Counted from the first letter of the stretch, positions 11,847 to 25,064 are shown. The stretch: DNA of 64,000 bases from Emydura subglobosa (GCA_007922225.1 ML679960.1:7914844-7978843), one strand, 5' to 3'. Numbers and translations: made by a program. The notes: a model not told the origin generated them from the letters alone.

Positions 11847-13970
11847 TATAGTTTTCAGTTAAAGCTGCAACTTCCAGAGGTTGCACTTGGTGGTCTAGCA
11901 GTAGTACTCCCTGCTTCCATGCAACAGAACAGGGCTTAATTCCCAGCCAGACTTCCATTTCTTTTCTTTTTTAGTAATCATACTTACGTTATTTTGTGTA
12001 ATATGCAATGGCATGTGGTGATAATACACTGTACGTGAGGGTAACTGCATTATATTTCTTCTTACAGAAAGGGGTGGACTCTAACCAGAACTCGTAAAGC
12101 GCAGTTATGGACACAATGTAGATTAGACTGAAGCATAAATGACTACAGACTTTTTAAAAAAAATGTGACAGACATATCTGAATGCTTATTTGTTTTTCTG
12201 AATAAAATCTTTAAAAACCGTAAGTTCAAAGAAGCAGCACTATCAAGCAAAAATAGATGTCTAACGCTGTACCATTCAATCTATTCTAGAACTTATAGGG
12301 AGCTATAAATTACCCAGCCTGGGTTCCTTGCCCTGGAGAAGACATTGCAAAGGCAGCAGCTAGCCGAAAAGCTACTGCTTCTTATGCTAATGTACAATAC
12401 AGTAACTAGCACTAGTGAAGAATTAGTGCCGTAAATTATATATATATATGCACAAGCCCATATACTATTTACATGTACACACAATTGTTATTTACTACCC
12501 AGTATGTTTGTTTCTGAAGTCCTAGAGCGTACTTGAATGTAAAAAGTGTTCGTTTTACAAAATGGATGTCATGCCTACAAGGCATAGCTTTAAGTGATCC
12601 AGGAAAGATTATATATTTAACCAAAATAACTACCTAAAACAGATCTGTATGTGACAATCTGTTTAAGAAGCTGTAATTGGTGATTATGTGAGGAACACAG
12701 TAGTGTAATTCAGATTTCAAAACATCAAGGTTTCTCAGCCCTAATTTCTTTCAGAGTCTACAAAGAGCTAAACTGCACTTTTAAAATAGTATTCTTTTGC
12801 AACCAGCTGTGACTATCTGTGAACAGGAGGTCTAACTTATTATAAAAACCTGAATTAAAAATAACTAGGCCTCTTGTCGTTTCAAGGCCCACATTCTTGA
12901 TTGCATTTGACACAATAATCATCATCATATCTTAAATCTGAAATCAGCCTGACAGTACTCGACTCGGGTCTGCTTCTTCCAATTAGCTGAAAATTGCAGC
13001 CCAGCTCATCTTCCAGGAAATAAGTTCATGTTTACAATTCTACAGAGGTGAAAAAGTGACGTGATGGATGCAGCAATTTAACCTGCTAACTTAAACAATA
13101 ACTATTTTCTTTTTAAATTTACCCGTCTCTGATAAATGTGCTTTGAGAAGAAAGCCAGAAGGCAAGCCCACAAGTTCACACAGTCTTACAAAAAAAATAA
13201 ATGATATCTATCACATGGTGTACAAAAAAGTCTCTAGGAATCCAAGTGTATAGCCATGGGTGCTTTTCTAAATGACTACCTTTAAAAAGGAAGTTTTTAA
13301 GTTAGTCTTTCAGTCTTTGGTTTCATCATCTACACTTAGCATGAGAAACATAAAATACAGTTTATAAACAGAAAATACTATATAAAATAAGGTTTAAGTA
13401 CAAGAAGATAAAAACAATTATTATTACTATCTCTGATTCAGTAGCAAGAGAAGTCAATGGGAAAACTCCCACTGATTTCATTTGGTGCTGGTGGAAAAGA
13501 TAATGGGCCATATTTCATGGGCAGCTGTCTACCCTCCATTGGTGCAATCTAGCACTACCTAGGGGATCACCCCCAATGTAATGATTATCTTCCAGTCACA
13601 TGCCAGTCACATGGAAAAGACACACCTTTAGAGTATAGAAGCATGGCTGGGATGTGCTGGTGCCATACCAATTTTTAGCTACGCTTTTGTCTCCTTAGTG
13701 CCATTTGCAATCAACATAAATTAAAGCAACCATTCTAACTAGCTTTTCTAACATGGTGCAGGCTGTAGCAGAGCTAAGTTTCACTTTTATCAAATGCCTT
13801 CTTGTCAAAGGCTGATATGAAATATGACCAGAGCAACCAGGATCCCGGATAGAAATCCCAACTCCTTTTCAAGTAGTTTGGGATATAATGGTGCTGGGCT
13901 TCTAATCTATGTCTTGCAGTGGGGTTTCCCTAACTTCCTATGTACCTCTAGCTGCAAGGTCTGTTCCTCC
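11847..13970. other. Intronic stretch without recognised elements
   Basis: AT-rich with a TATATATATA run near 12438. The piece around 13440-13510 has the CCCACTGATTTCA wording common in reptile MITEs, but the ends are not resolved. Confidence 0.4.
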
Positions 13971-13987
13971 AAACCAAAAGCATCAAA

Positions 13988-14094
13988 CATGCATCCCACG
14001 GGCTGCATGCATCCCACGGGCTGCATGCATCCCACGGNNNNNNNNNNGCATCCCACGGGCTGCATGCATCCCACGGGCTGCATGCATCCCACGG
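13988..14094. repeat. 18-bp minisatellite, at least six copies, with a gap inside
   Basis: The unit CATGCATCCCACGGGCTG is repeated three times before and three times after the run of Ns with essentially no variation. The copy number in the genome is unknown because of the gap. It is the internal array of the hAT-like element. Confidence 0.95.
14038..14047. other. Assembly gap (10 N)
   Basis: Ten undetermined bases lie inside the minisatellite. A fixed small N block within a tandem array suggests a collapsed repeat, so true length may differ. Confidence 0.99.
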
Positions 14095-14733
14095 AGTTAA
14101 TTTTTATGGCCTGCGCACTCTAAGCGCTACCGGCCCAAGCGTTCTCAGCCCCCAGAGTGCCACTGGCCCACCCCAGCACTGAGAGCCTGTCCGCCCCGCC
14201 TCCAGGCTGGCCAGTTCACCCCAGCTCCCAAAGCGCCGCCAGCCTGAGCATCCCTAACCCCCAGAGCACCGCTGGCCCGCATGGCACCCCAGCGCCTGCC
14301 CGGCATGCCCCGCCCCAGCTGGCCAATCTGCCCCAGCTCCCAGAGCGCCGCCGGCTGGAGCGCTCCACTCCCAGCCACCAGAGGGCTGCCAGCCTGCCCC
14401 AGTGCAAGAGAAGAAGTGTCAGGTTTCTGGGCAGAAGTCATAAAAGGTAAATTTAATTTGCCTTTTCACCCAATAAAACTTAATTTTAGTTGAAATGTGG
14501 TCTGAAATCTGTTTTATATTAGTAGATATTTCAATTAAAAGAAAAATACTTAATTTTTTTCATTTTATTATCGATAATAAAATACAGTATTAAGTGGGTA
14601 TGGAAAGTAAGTAAGTGAAAGCTGCGCCATTGGGCTGCCCTTTTAATTTATATATATTTTTTACAGTGTGGCCTGCCAAGTGAACAATTTTGTCTTACAT
14701 GGCCCTTGAGGCCAGATAACTTTGACACCCCTG

Positions 14734-16645
14734 CTCCAGACAGTAGGTGTCTGGTTAATTTTTTTAGCTCTTTCTTCTAATACTGCAATCCGTATGGGAT
14801 TTTTTTTTCCAATGTAAATCTGCAAGCCATTTTCTGAAGTAAGATTACAAGAAGGATATTAAGAAAAATGTTTGTGCCTTGCTATTCTTGTAAATAAAAA
14901 ATAATTTACAAGAGGACGAAACACTGAAAATTAGAACTATACCCTTTCAGAAGGGTCACACAAACTCAACATAGAAATCACAATTTACTCAATCTCAGCT
15001 AAATGCTTTAAATGGGTGCATTATGGTGCAATTAGCAAGAAATGAGGTATAACTGATATTAAAAGCACTTTACAGATATTCATAGTAGACTACAGTCAAC
15101 TTTGTCACCTTTTTGTTAAAAATGCTAATGAGCAAGCTTACAAATGCATGACCATGAAGAGACAACTTTTGCAGATTTATCTGACCACTGCTCCACTTTA
15201 CTCTTTTGTCTTGCAATAAAATACTTACACAGACTGCATAAAAATTAGCAAAAGCACTTTTAAGCAGAAAAATGTCATTCAAAGGGACATTACACAAGAG
15301 TGATATTTTGGCAATAGAATGTGCCTAGTATGCCCCTAACAATGAGTCTCTACTTTTCTACATTTTCTGAATAAATTACATATGCAGTAATATTTTATCT
15401 TTGCTACTATCTAAAACATAAAGGTATTACATTTTGAAGAAATCATGTATTTTTAAAACTTACATGGATTTATTTGCAGTTATTCAATACATTGAAATAC
15501 TATTCTAACCTACTGTTTAAACAAATGCAGCTCATTCTTAATTATCCAAAGCCCTTTGATAAAATAGGGTCATGTGATTTAGTATCCATTAATTACATTA
15601 GAAATATCTCAATAATTGGATATTAAATGATATTTTTAAGATCAAAACTGATCTAGACAAGATTGTTGGCATACTACAGTGTATTCATAATATCTAATTG
15701 AATAAACAGTAACTTGTTTATATTATTTTAATAATTTAATAAGTCAGTGGTATTTTTCAAGATATTTTCAGTTGCAGATTAACCAAACATACAGTCATGA
15801 TCAACAACTTCCAATCAGCCTGTAACTTACTAACTGCCTGTAACACAACCAAATCACATGATGGGGGGTGCGCATTAATCAATATCCAAAACATTTATAG
15901 TTTAGTTACTTTCTATAAAGAAAAGGACCATTGGAAGCTTCACGTTTTCATATCTGAGAATGCTTATTTTTCAGCATAGAAATATTTCTTATAGTAAATA
16001 ATTTATCACTGAAACACACTATCATGTGGCCCTAGTTTGTCATTACAGAAATCAAAATAAGCAAAAATATTCTGAGGAATATTTTCAGAATCTTGACTGT
16101 AAAGTGTATTCAGACTTTAATAGAAATTGCTAACTAAATATCAGTAATAGAATAGGAAACTGCAGAGAAGCTAAATGATATTTTTACATCATTTTTTATT
16201 TTAAGAAATCATATAAAAAAAAAAAACTTATCCCAAGGTTACTCTTTACAGATAGCAAAGGTGAGACACAGTCATAAAATAGGTAGAAAAAGTAATGTGG
16301 TTCAAACACCTTGAGATGTTACATTCCAATAAATCTCTACAACTGGATGATGGTTTTCATCAGAAAATTCTGAAGGAAAAAAGGAACTCAAGTAGCTGAG
16401 ATATGTAATTCATCATTAAAAATAGTCACTGTGCCAGAGCACTAAAAGGCAGGCTGTGCTTATTTAGTATAAAGACTGATCCTAAGATATAAAGGTTTAT
16501 CTTAGAACCGTGCAAACAGTTCAGAAAATTATTGTAATAGTGTTATAAAAGCACTTTGATAAATATAATAATAGAGGATAAAATAGCATGTCTTTGGGAA
16601 GAATATACTTTCTTTCTGTTTCCAGCTAGAATTAATTGAAATGGA
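14734..16645. other. Intronic stretch without recognised elements
   Basis: AT-rich intron DNA; only short chance frames. Nothing recognised. Confidence 0.45.
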
Positions 16646-16649
16646 ACAG

Positions 16650-17420
16650 GTGAAAATTGAAAACAAGTCGCTATACTTTATTTAGACTTTCAAAGGTATT
16701 TTGATCAAGTCCCAAACAAGCGGCTTTTAAGGAAATTTGGCAATACTGCTTGAGAAGTAAAGCTCTCTCATGGATTACAAACTGGTTATGTGAAAGGAAA
16801 TAAAGAATAGGGTTATATGCTATCATTAATGCTCACTCAGTATAGAATAATAGGAGCATGCCCAAGAGATCAGTATGAAGTATTGGTCAGTATATTGATT
16901 AACCAGTCTGGAAAAGGCAGTGAAGGGTGAAGTTGCAAATTTGCTGATGACACACTTTTATTTACATTAGTCAGATCCAGGAAGGATTGTGAGTAAATCC
17001 AGAAAGACGAAATGAAACTAGGTAATTGGGCACCATGAGCACAGAAAATTCAACATAGATAAGTGCAAAGTAACGAACACTGGAAAGAACAATTTAAACT
17101 ACTTGTACACACTGATGGGTTCTGAATGAATGGTAACCTCACAGGAAAAAGATATTTAAAGAATCAACCACTTAATGAAGACTTCAGTGTGCAGCAGAAG
17201 CCCTGGAGAAGACTAAGATGTTAGACTATATTCCGAAGAGTAATGACAATAGCAATAAAAATAATCTGAGTGTGTGTCAATGGTACATCCTCACCCCTAA
17301 TATCATTTTGGTTTGGTCATCTCATCTCAAAAAGGGTATCTGAGGACTAGAAAATGTGCAAACAACAGTTACACAAATTACTAGAAAAGTGAGGTGATGA
17401 GGAAAGACATTTCTGAAGAG
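16650..17420 (+). pseudogene. CR1 LINE reverse transcriptase relic
   Basis: The plus strand carries badly decayed CR1 ORF2 sequence. KFADDT, the catalytic YADD-type motif of the reverse transcriptase, is readable at 16937-16954, followed about 120 bp later by the FNIDKCKV piece (around 17050), which follows the catalytic motif in CR1 proteins. Upstream, TTTAGACTTTCAAAGGTATTTTGATCAAG corresponds to the AFDxV region. Many stops and shifts occur; the 3' end is lost. CR1 retrotransposes by target-primed reverse transcription; this copy is inert. Confidence 0.75.
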
Positions 17421-19555
17421 AAATGAACAAGAATTACGCCCAGGACTGGATTCAGCCTGAGTTTCTTCTGGTTTCTACTTGAACAGGGCTTTCCAACATG
17501 TAAAGTTTACCATGAGGGAAGGAAACAGTAGTGAAAAGTGGCAAAACTACTGCTGAGGCTGAAGATACAAGGAGCAAACCCTGGGCAAACAGAAAAGGAG
17601 GTGGACCCGGGCAGATGTGTGATATGCTGATTCAATTAACCCTTTCTGCAGTCTCCATTGTTGGGGCTCCTCCAGTGACCCATGAGGATAGGTAGTGCTG
17701 GTACAACTGCCTGCCCCCTTGTTGAGTAAATCTCTGCTGTGGAGCTTGAGAATCAACTACCAAAGAGATGTATAAATTCTATCTCCTGGGGCCAGATTGC
17801 GTGAATACAGCCCAGAATATTGTGATGGCCAGCTATTCATAATTAATTAAATAATTTTAAGTGCCAACATGAGGCTTGATCTAAAGCACATTGAAGTCAA
17901 TGAAAAGATTAAAATAGACTAAAATGGACTTGGGATCAGGCTCAAGGCAGTATGAGCTTAAAACTATATAACAATGGTCAATCCTTTCGCCAAAGAATTT
18001 ACAAATTAAAACAAACAAAAGGAAAAAAAACAGTCTACACAGAATGCACGGGGAGACTCAAAGGATACTGATAATTCAGTGGAGTTTTTGTGGGTTTGTC
18101 TTTTTTAAAATAAAAATTAGAGTATACTGTCAAGGGCTAGAAAAAAGTAGATTCTCATGAACATTTCAGTTGTTGCTGCAGAAATGCATTTGTTTCTTTG
18201 AAGTAAATTACAAAAATAATACAATAATATAAAACATTTGAGAGGAAACACAAGAAACATACAGAAAGGAGGAGAGGTTGAGAGGAGCATAGCATACTGG
18301 GAGAGGGAGCTCACTCCAGGAGGCTTCTTTTTACCATGTACCATGGCAAATGAAAAAAGAAACTCAAAATGAAAAGGCAACACATAGTCAACGGATAAAA
18401 AGGAAATATGTTTTGCTCAACATAAAATTAACCTGGGTAATTCAATGCCACAGGACATTAATGAAGCAAAGAGATTATCAGGATTCAAAACAGAACTAGC
18501 TACTTATATTGAATGAGAAAAGAATCTAAGAAAAGATAAACTAGCTAGGGTAACAATTTCAAGAGATATCAATTTTTATGTTTCAGAGCATAAAGTGATC
18601 AGCAGCTGGGATTATAAAGAAACCACTCTCCATTGATTACAACTATTATGGTGCACTGTATGGGTTATTTTGCCTTCTGCTTATGTTTCTGGTTCAGAAC
18701 ACAGTGCTCCAGGATGAACACTGTGCCCACACTACATGAACCATTGAGCTATTCCTTTACAGCAACTCTTTTCCTTGCTGGATTTTTTCCCTTTATTGTG
18801 TATCAGACGTGTTATAAAAATTCTTCCTCTGAGACTTATCGGTTTAACCCATCTTTCCTCTCAATTTTCCACTCAACAACATTTTGAGACAGATCAAAAA
18901 CATACTCTTCTGGGGTTTTTTTTGTTTATGTTTTTCATTCAGGGACTCTGCATAGAGCAGGGGATTGATGATAAGAGAGGGAACCTTTCACCTCTGTGTC
19001 ACTGCTTTCCTTCTGGCCCAACTTAAAGTTGTTGCCATCTGATGACTGTTGGCCTACATAAAATTATTTGTGATCCAAACTCAGTATCTTGTTAAAAGGT
19101 TTCCAAATTTGAAAGAGAAAAGAACACTATCAGAACTGACACTTCCGCTGGCAGCAATTTCTGCAGAGAGACCAAGGATTTAATGGGCAAACAGTTTTAA
19201 ATGTGGTTGGCAAGCCAGTGGAGGGATGCTTGCCATGACCATGCTGTAACTGTTCTGAAGCTAAAAAATAATCAGGCCCCAGAGCTGTCAATCTTCCCCT
19301 GGCACTCAATTTTGTAAAAAATACTAAACACTAATTCAAGACAAAACTGACAATAAGTCAAAGTCATCCCTGCTGACGCCACTGACTACATTTATTAATT
19401 TCCATTCATTTAGTTGTTTTAGAGGGCTCTTAGAGCCTGATCCAAAATCCACTGAGGTAGAAATGGAAAGAGACTAATTTATTGCAACAGGCTTTGGATC
19501 AGGTTCATAATATGACAAAGTTTAATTTGTCCTTCAAACTAACAAATATTTGTTT
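17421..19555. other. Intronic stretch without recognised elements
   Basis: AT-rich. Short open frames on both strands (for example 18117-18383) show no domain and no codon signature of a gene. Confidence 0.45.
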
Positions 19556-19558
19556 GGG

Positions 19559-19664
19559 GGGGGATTTTCAAAGGCACTCAACACTGATCTTTGTTCCCAC
19601 TGAAGTCCACAGTAAATATTGGCCCATAGGACAATGCTGAGTGCTTTTGAAAATCTTATCCTTA
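19559..19664. mobile_element. Small hairpin MITE
   Basis: GGGGATTTTCAAAGGCACTC at the left and GAGTGCTTTTGAAAATC at the right are near-perfect inverted repeats about 70 bases apart. The whole can fold as one hairpin. No coding content; target duplication not resolved. Confidence 0.7.
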
Positions 19665-22600
19665 AGAATAAAAACTACCCATTGGGCTTAATTTTCAGAA
19701 AGTCTCAGAATAAAAATAGACTGACTGGAATTTTTACAGCTCTATTTCTCATAAAATCCCCACACATCTGTATGCAAAAGAGTGAGATTTTTAACATAAA
19801 ATATTCCTTTAAAATTGGTGTGTTAAAAGCTTGAGCTGTGTCACTTTTGTGTTTTATGAGGCTAGTACACGAGACTGTCTTCCTTTAACAGTTCTATTCC
19901 ATTAACTATTATTATTGTTTGACTGGGTTACACTGCAGCAATACTTTAAATTCTAGCTGTCCACTACCACTTTCTGAATGCTAATCAGTCCATATGTGCA
20001 AAAGTATTACACATGGCATGAATGTATCAGTAACAATTAGAATTATGTTGGACTTTGGGCACTCTTTCTGAAATATTTCCATGGGAAAGCCATTAATAGA
20101 GTTTAACATGTGACAAATAGGGACAATATTGCAGCATTTTCTTTCACTTAAGGCCTAAGTAAAAACAACAAAAGAGACAAATATGAAAATGAAATACAAA
20201 CAGACATGGCGGAAAGGAATGGTCTTCTAGGGGTAACTACTTTTATTTTTCCTATTTGTTTTTAACAAAATCCCCTTGCTCTCTGTATTGGATGCTGAAG
20301 GCAGGCTTACAAAGTAGTGTTTCCCTCCATGCTATTGCTTCTTTAATGAAACCACTTACGTTAATGGTACAATAAAAAAAAGTGTGTTTAGATAAGCTGA
20401 ACTTACCAAAAGAACCAAAAAAAAAAAAAAAAAAATATATCAATGTCACACTTGTTGCCATACAGTTTGGAAAAACAATATCATTAAGAATCACACTGGT
20501 TGGAATATGTGTTTAAGAACTAATTTAGTTTGTATTTACATGGACTAATCGGACACCCATGTAAACAGGTGTCACTGGGAGCTATAAAAGCGATATATAG
20601 GAGCATGCTGTGCTAGCCTACAGTTTTGTATACTTAATGGTATGAAAGCCATTAAGTTACATCTCCCTGGGCTTATAAGGCTCCTTATATCACACAGGGA
20701 ATTCACCGTGCAAGAGGGCAGATTATATTATTGCTGCTGTCCTCTCTTGAGATTCCCCCTAGAGTTAAACTGTTTTAATTCCCCATGGAACTCCAGAAAA
20801 ATTCCAAGAACATTGCCACTGCAGGAGAAGTGGTGAATCATATCCTGCCCTGAGTGCCCTGGATATGTGTTTCCCAGCCAATGCCAAAAACATTCTGGGA
20901 AGCACTGGGTACCTAAGATTGTTCTGGCATAAAAAGAAAAAGTTGCAGCTGTACAGTTGAGGTACTCAGTTGATTTTCTACCCTGGATCCCTCTGCTAGG
21001 TTCATGCTGGCAGATGGAGTGAATTTACCTTGAATTTTGCTTCCTGTGGAGATAAAAGTGTGAGGCAGGGCTCCATGGAAACTGGTTAAATAACTTTCAA
21101 GATCTCCTACTTTGTAGAAACTTGGGACATTTGAGAAAAAAGGATCTATATTTTTCCATATCCTGGCAAAATTACTATAAACTCTGCTCATTTCTGGGGG
21201 CAGAAATACAAAATAACAATGGAAAGAGAATTAATAGCACAGCAGGGGAGTTCAAATGTAGTGTGTGTTCCAGTGAAGTTCTAGTGCGTGTTCCAGTGAA
21301 GCCAGGTTAGACTCTCTTTCATTGAATGGAGCTATCTTCAATACATTGTAAAAGAAAGTGCAATGCCAATTGTGAAAACAAACAAGCAAACAAAAGGACT
21401 TTTCAACATAGCTTCCTTAAAGTATAAAGTTAATGATCACTAAATAGGTTTTGTAGGTTTATTTGTTTATGATGTTTTGTTTTGTTTTTTTTTTTGAAGA
21501 AGGGATCATGAAGAAAGTTATTCCAAGAAATAACGCACTTGACCTGTAAATGATGAATTACTCCACGTGGATCTCAGAGCAACCAAAACTCTGCAAGCAT
21601 ATAGTTCTATGCCCACCCCTTTTTAATATCTTTTTTAAAAGCCTAACTGTCCTGCATTTTGAAAAAGTGACAGTTGTAGAATTAACTCAAGAAAGCTAAG
21701 AATGCTTTTATTTCTTTTAAACATCCCTTAGCAAGCTTGAAAGATACAAAAATATTAAACTTCAAAGCCTTGAAGCTCTCATGCTACATGTACGTTTTTT
21801 CTGGTAAAGATGATTGCTGTCCAGTGGCACTCCTTAATATGGTGGAGGGTCACTATTGGACTGCACAAAAAGCTACACCCAGAAGCTAAGCAATCTGCCC
21901 TCAAAGCATTTTCAGATCCTGCTGCCTGAAGAGAAGGAGATAAGGACTTGGAATCAACCTTTGGCTTCCAACATTTCAGTAAAGAGCACTGGCTCAAATG
22001 TTTTCTAACCTTTCTTTGTTTCTCTAATTCAAATAATATTATTAAACAACCATGCTAGATTAGCACTTAGAAGAAATGTATTGGTTTATAAACTTGTTTG
22101 TTCCTTAACATAATTCTGATATTATGATTGATGGGGAAAAATTAACAGAATTTTGTTTTAATTCAGTAGGGCTCCGTAGAGAATTGCTTATACAGTTAAT
22201 TTCATTCATCATGAGTAGTTCCACTGAGTCAATGCTTATGTCTTTGAAGGATCGGGACTTACCCATATTTGCCAAGGAAAATTGTCATAAGAACATCTAG
22301 ACTCAAGATTTAGTTTTTAAAATAAAATAAATATGAAGAAAAAGAACTAGAGAAACAAACAGCCAGTCATCACCAGTGTCTCCTATTAACTAAATCAACT
22401 GCCATGTAATTGAGATGTTTTGCAATTGTTTTGGTTTGCAGGATTGAACCAAAATAGTGTTAACTCTGGGATGATGTACTGGTTGAAGAAAGCAATTACA
22501 CTAGGTATCAATTTAGTTCTGCCTTGCAGAATTGTCACAAAAAATGTATTAAACTCCTAATATGAAGATTATGATAAAACCAATAACACTGCACTCGCTC

Positions 22601-22830
22601 TTAAGAAACCAATATTCTGCCAAGGTAAACAGATTGTAAAAACCTGACTTAGTTCTACATAGTTGTGTCAACATTAAGGTTTTTTTGTTTCTTTGTTTTC
22701 TGTAAACATTTCTCACTAGTCTTAGCATTAGTACAGCTCTACCCAGGACAGCAACAATGGTTGTGCTAGTGTAGACAAGGCTCCAGTAGCCACCAGCATT
22801 TTAAACGCTGTTGCCTAACTCTATTCAAGC
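19665..22830. other. Intronic stretch; poly(A) run, possible MITE fragment
   Basis: An A19 run lies at 20417-20435. Around 22730-22790, GTGCTAGTGTAGACAAGGCT resembles an isolated MITE terminus. No gene seen. Confidence 0.4.
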
Positions 22831-22835
22831 AAGGT

Positions 22836-23525
22836 CTAAATATATGATCAAAGAAATGCAGGGCTGGAAGGGACTTCAAGAAGTCATGTAGTCCAAACCC
22901 CTCCTGCCCCATGTATGCCTAGACCATCCCTGATAGGTATTTGTCAAACCTGTTCTTAAAAATCTCCAGTGACAGGGATTCCACAATCTCCCTTGGAAGC
23001 CTATTCTATTGCTTAATTATCCTTACAGTAAGAAAACTTTTCCTACTATAAAACCTAAATCTCCCTTGCTGCAAACTAAGCCAATTACTTTTTGACCTAT
23101 CCTTAGTGGGCATGGAGAAAAATTGATCACTGTCCTCTCTGAAACAACCTTTTATGTATTTGAAGACTTATCAGGTCCCCCATCAGACCTCTCCTCTCTA
23201 GACTAAACATGTCCAGCTATTTCAACCATTCTTCATAAATCATGTTTTCCAAATCTCTTATTTTTGTTGCTTTCCTCTTGACTCTCTCCAATTTGTTCAC
23301 ATCTTTCTTAAAGTGTGGTGCCCAAAATTGGACACAGTACTCGAGCTGAGACCTATTCAGTGTTGAGTAGTAGAACAATTGCAACTAAAACCCCCCAGAT
23401 CCTTTTCTGCAGTACAGCTGCCTAGCCAGTCAGTCCCCATTCTGTATCTTTTCCTTCCTAAGTGTGGTACTTTGTACTTGTCCTTCCTGAATTTCATCTG
23501 ATGAATGTCAGTTCAGAAAATGCCA
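22836..23525 (-). mobile_element. CR1 LINE 3' part with ORF2 remnant
   Basis: The plus strand starts GCAGGGCTGGAAGGGACTTC followed by GTAGTCCAAACCCC, the reversed CR1 3' untranslated motif. Further right lie the reversed ORF2 C-terminal pieces (CTCTCCAATTTGTTCACATC and GTGTGGTGCCCAAAATTGGA, which encode the VQFWxP...LERVQ type region in CR1). About 690 bp are preserved and heavily mutated. The typical 3' octamer repeat is eroded. Confidence 0.85.
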
Positions 23526-24055
23526 GCAGCTGTGTGAGCCCTGTCTACACTAGAGCTCCCACAATTGCTATCACCTGTAGAACTACATCAAATTTAGCAA
23601 CAGATGGAAATGTTTGCAAAACCAAACAAAAAAACCTTAAAGATGACAAAGGCAAAGAGAAGGGTTAAATTTGCTTGATAAACATAAGGGAGGAGGGAGA
23701 GGACTCCTCTAAAGAAACAGTCATCGTATAATTTCTTCTTTTATGGATTTGATTCTCCAGGACTAAATTCAGCAATAAAATATTCTTTTCAGTGCTGGTC
23801 CCCAAAAAGTCTCTAGCTACTGAGACCAATCCTGATTCTTTGGTATAAATTATATAATTTCATGTGTAAACTGGTCTGTTACTTATAATTCAAGTGTGGG
23901 GCTGGGCCTTCTATTTGGGCACAGAGAATTCAATAGGCATTTTAATATAAATGTGTATTCTTCCATTGACATAAGGAAATAGATTCTGCTGAGGCTGTTC
24001 TGTAAGGAGCTATGGCCTGAAATGTTGTTTGTTTTATATGAGAAAATAATATTGC

Positions 24056-25064
24056 TAATGTAGGAAGATGCAGTGACCTTCCTCTGAGCCGGGGCCCGAA
24101 GAAGGGCCACATCCGCGGGGCTGGACAGTAAAAGGGAGAGTATAAAAGAGAGTAAGAGAGAGTATAAAAAGCAGGCCCCACAGCTCAGAGAGAGAGAGGC
24201 TACTGCCAAAGACAGATGTGCCGTCCTGCCGGCTGCAGCAAAGACCTGAACCAGGCCGGCCCGCTGCCCCAAGTGAGCGCCTCCCGGAGTGAGGACCCCA
24301 GGAGCGGCCCAAGTGACCAATCCCTAAGGGTTGGATAGGGCCCCCTAGATTGGCCTAGGCCTACAGACCTCAAGGACTGGGTCAGGCCCCTAGGTCCCAG
24401 TGACTGGACCGAGTCCCCTGAGCCTGAGGGCTGGGAGATCCCCCACTGAGGCCAGACCCGACCTAGAAGAGCTGCCTGATACCAAGCCCCCAGAGACGGG
24501 ACAGGACCTGGAGGAGCTGCCTGAGGCTGAGCCATCCCCTGAGCCCTGTGACCTGGAGGAGCTGCCCCTCGCAGAGGAGCTCCCCACCTTGCCACCTGTG
24601 GATGAGGAGGGACTGGCGGGTTTACCCTGGGCTGTGTACCCCAGCGACCCCAAGGACCCGGCGGACACAGAGAGGAAGTGGCCCAGGGACAGCCATAGCC
24701 GTGGCTGAGACGGGAAAGTCCCGTCGGCGTGTTGTGGCGGGAGCCCTGCCGACTCAGTGGCAACACCCTTGCCACTACTAGGGCCCTGGGCTGGGACGCA
24801 GTGGAGTCGGGTGGGCTGGCGTCCCCCTCCCCTCCCCCTTGTCCTCGCCATCCCCTGCTCTCCGGACTAGAGGGCACTGCTTGTTCGCCTGCCCTGCCAA
24901 GGGCCAGGGCGATAGACTGCTTGCTCGCCCGCCCTGCCCTGCCAAGGGCCGGGGCACCAGACTCATCGCAGACACTAACAATCCCCTTGAAGGAAGGTGC
25001 AGTGGCCTTCCTCCAAACTGGGGCTCGAAGAAGGGCCACAACCGCAGGGTCGGACCGGACCCCG
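24056..25064. mobile_element. GC-rich element of unknown family, flanked by ~62-bp direct repeats
   Basis: A sharply GC-rich block stands in AT-rich intron. Its two ends carry the same segment in direct orientation: 24063-24124 and 24988-25049 share GCAGTG(A/G)CCTTCCTC and GAAGAAGGGCCACA. After the left copy come two TATAAAA motifs (24142 and 24164) and a short GA-rich leader, then in the plus strand a 102-codon open frame (24400-24708) rich in acidic DLEELP repeats. Read on the minus strand the ends begin TGTAACCC and finish TTCCTACA, which would suit an LTR-type unit. No gag, pol or transposase motif is recognised. Frames of 279 and 153 codons on the minus strand are low-complexity (Gly/Pro/Ser/Arg) and not believable as proteins. 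It may be a non-autonomous LTR element or a fragment of a larger retroelement. Confidence 0.5.

Larger units (their letters stand above)
13975..14733. mobile_element. Non-autonomous hAT-like element, 759 bp, with minisatellite core
   Basis: The right terminus in reverse complement is CAGGGGTGTCAAA; the left is CAAAAGCATCAAA, differing only by transitions. Eight-base flanks CTCCAAAC (13967-13974) and CTCCAGAC (14734-14741) match at 7 of 8, as expected for a hAT target duplication. From left to right it holds an 18-bp minisatellite, a GC-rich block (about 14100-14410) with an internal duplication, and an AT-rich tail (14440-14700). It has no transposase. The several open frames over the GC block are composition artefacts. 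Confidence 0.75.

Noticed and set aside
13988..14094. Possible CRISPR-like array
   Set aside because: Repeats are tandem with no spacers and lie in vertebrate intron.
13824..14123. Frames with HPTGCM-type or IPRAACIPR-type peptide repeats
   Set aside because: Translations of the 18-bp minisatellite across the N gap; both strands are open only because the unit is 18 bp without stops.
23883..24320. 145-codon minus-strand frame
   Set aside because: It crosses the border between AT-rich intron and the GC-rich element; no domain and no plausible start.
24200..25039. 279-codon open frame on the minus strand, the longest in the window
   Set aside because: It lies wholly in the GC-rich element, is rich in Gly, Pro, Ser and Arg, overlaps several other long frames on both strands, and has no domain; it is an effect of base composition.
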